Notes under the pieces: generated by a model
The model's input: the letters and a program-made list of their open reading frames with translations, nothing else
Databases searched by the model: none
What the model was told of the DNA's origin: nothing
Origin: an uncultured Blautia sp.
GTDB taxonomy: Bacteria; Bacillota; Clostridia; Lachnospirales; Lachnospiraceae
Reading direction: 5' to 3'
DNA length: 7,053 nt
NCBI GenBank assembly: GCA_900552095.1
Contig: URYM01000093.1
Location: 1-7,053 of the forward strand
Shown here: positions 6,448-7,053 of the stretch, in pieces
Numbering within the stretch: the stretch's first letter is position 1
How the letters are laid out: each line of letters opens with the position of its first letter
Made by a program: the position numbers and the translations under genes

Positions 6448-6458
6448 GCTTGCAAGCT

Positions 6459-6557
6459 GTCCCCGAAAATGATACAATGCTAGAGGAGTAGAGGATTAGC
6501 TTTATATCATTTTGGTACGGAGTCATCATTTTGGTGTGGAGCTATCATTTCGGAGGA
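6459..6557. repeat. 19-bp-period repeats with inverted ends, IS-end or MITE-like
   Basis: Three head-to-tail copies start at 6506 (ATCATTTTGGTACGGAG), 6525 (ATCATTTTGGTGTGGAG) and 6544 (ATCATTTCGGAGG), each 19 bases apart. An inverted copy, CCCCGAAAATGAT (6461-6473), lies at the left end within TGTCCCCGAAAATGATAC, so the roughly 99-bp patch has imperfect inverted ends (TCCCCGAAAATGATA against TATCATTTCGGAGGA). A related GAGCTATATCATTTTC occurs at 6607-6622. Spaced multiple terminal repeats starting with TG recall ends of IS21-type elements, but no transposase is present. Repressor- or recombinase-binding iterons are an alternative. Confidence 0.6.
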
Positions 6558-6594
6558 TCCGGTCACTGTTGTAGCGGTGGCCGGATTTCTTTTT
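6557..6594 (+). terminator. Strong plus-strand terminator without an upstream gene
   Basis: ATCCGGTCACTG (6557-6568) pairs with CGGTGGCCGGAT (6575-6586), 12 bp with two G-T pairs and a 6-base loop, followed by TTTCTTTTTTT. The T run lies only on the plus-strand side. No plus-strand gene occurs between 4254 and here, so it is probably a leftover of a deleted gene or part of the repeat element. Confidence 0.8.
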
Positions 6595-6609
6595 TTACTT
6601 ATTAAAGAG

Positions 6610-7005
6610 CTATATCATTTTCAATATCTTAATTTTACACTGGTATTTTAAGGAATCATCAACTTCGTTCTCAATGCAGATTCCGATATATTCATATTCA
6701 TCCTCTTGGCTATATAATTTATCAGAAAGAGATTTAGATAATTCACCAACCTCGTTTCCGCACTCATCAGAAACAACATAGGTCTCAGAGTCGTAGTTAT
6801 ACTCAAAGGACAGGGCATCGCCTTTTGAAAGAAATGATAAATTATCTTGGCGTGAAGTCCCGAAAAAGTCCTTTTTAGATGTCTTTGTGAGAGTTGCAGA
6901 AACGGAATCGAAAGTATTAATATCTCTGTAAAACCCTAATCCGCAAGTAAACCCGTCAATAGAGAGGGAATCCACTGAAGCGGCTACAGGACATCCTCTT
7001 TTAAC
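6610..7005 (-). CDS. Hypothetical protein, C-terminal part, weakly HIRAN-like
   Basis: The 3' part of a gene (131 codons plus stop) runs off the contig. The apparent start, MYKRQ, is translated Nextera adapter and must be discarded; genuine sequence begins with VKRGCPVAASVD. I do not recognise the protein with confidence. The stretch from LSKGDALSFEYNY through VVSDECGNEVGELSKSLSDKL has the order Gly-Asp-x-Leu, Asp, then Asp-x-x-Gly-x-x-Val-Gly-x-Leu seen in HIRAN domains, which occur in phage and DNA-repair proteins. The tail (SLKYQCKIKILKMI) fits a closing beta strand. Four cysteines are spread along the fragment, with no membrane segment. The gene is markedly more AT-rich than the genes left of the catalase junction and lies on the element side. 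It is transcribed towards the recombinase, but no minus-strand terminator separates them. Confidence 0.6.
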   Translation of the reverse strand, partial: VKRGCPVAASVDSLSIDGFTCGLGFYRDINTFDSVSATLTKTSKKDFFGTSRQDNLSFLSKGDALSFEYNYDSETYVVSDECGNEVGELSKSLSDKLYSQEDEYEYIGICIENEVDDSLKYQCKIKILKMI

Positions 7006-7053
7006 CTGTCTCTTATACACATCTGACGCTGCCGACGATCTTACGCGTGTAGA
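7006..7053. other. Nextera adapter and index contamination
   Basis: CTGTCTCTTATACACATCT (7006-7024) is the Nextera mosaic end, GACGCTGCCGACGA (7025-7038) the rest of the adapter, TCTTACGC (7039-7046) fits an i5 index (reverse complement GCGTAAGA, which I recall as S517), and GTGTAGA (7047-7053) begins the flow-cell arm. Genuine sequence ends at 7005. Confidence 0.98.

Larger units (their letters stand above)
4874..7005. mobile_element. One end of an integrated element carrying a large serine recombinase
   Basis: From the catalase junction to the end of genuine sequence, the content differs from the chromosomal-type genes on the left: a large serine recombinase at the very edge with its 3' end facing the junction, a repeat-rich intergenic patch, then an AT-rich hypothetical gene. 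A recombinase adjacent to the attachment site is the usual layout for serine-integrase prophages, integrative conjugative elements and skin-like intervening elements. The far end is outside the window, so size and class are unknown. Confidence 0.65.

Noticed and set aside
6377..6529. N-terminal extension of the recombinase to position 6529, with a Leu/Phe-rich stretch resembling a signal or membrane segment
   Set aside because: It overlaps the promoter region and palindromes, has no ribosome site, and is an AT-rich read-through; the ATG at 6376 with AAGGAG 8 bases upstream fits the family start.
6459..6557. Direct repeats as a CRISPR array
   Set aside because: The period is 19 bases with almost no spacer, the copies are degenerate, and no cas gene is present.

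Overview
The window looks like part of a gut Clostridia genome, most likely Lachnospiraceae. This is inferred from gene content (an Rpn/PD-(D/E)XK family protein with a C-terminal coiled coil, a CotJC-type manganese catalase, an Uup-type ABC-F ATPase), AGGAGG-type ribosome binding sites and intrinsic terminators. It appears to be a whole short-read contig: bases 1-18 closely match the Nextera transposase end, and bases 7006-7053 are Nextera adapter plus an index. Neither end should be read as biology.

Layout. Positions 19-725 (+) hold a 5'-truncated, frameshifted Rpn-family nuclease/transposase gene, closed by a strong terminator. Positions 829-1509 (+) encode an Fe/Mn superoxide dismutase with all four metal ligands. 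A good extended -10 promoter precedes a two-gene operon: an Uup-like ABC-F ATPase (1594-3399) and a metallo-beta-lactamase-fold hydrolase (3429-4253). That operon ends at a terminator able to work in both directions, shared with convergent genes on the minus strand.

The minus-strand half is the most interesting part. A large serine recombinase (6376-4895) ends about 20 bp before the point where homology to a manganese catalase (CotJC type) begins. The catalase reading frame is cut by a TAA six codons before its only usable ATG, exactly where the family normally reads Q-Y-G-G-x-D-G-E. The simplest reading is that an integrated element carrying the recombinase entered the catalase gene and left the 3' portion here, as skin-type elements do in sigK. 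The remaining ORF starts one codon after the first manganese-ligand glutamate, so it should not make an active catalase unless the element excises.

Upstream of the recombinase there is a GAAC-N4-GTTC palindrome of the Gram-positive LexA (SOS) type, placed to overlap the -35 of a candidate promoter. Beyond it lies a 100-bp patch of 19-bp-period repeats with inverted ends, resembling an insertion-sequence end or small non-autonomous element. Next come a plus-strand terminator with no gene to serve, and the 3' part of an AT-rich hypothetical gene (weakly HIRAN-like) that runs off the contig. The other end of the element is not in the window, so its size, cargo and ability to excise are unknown.
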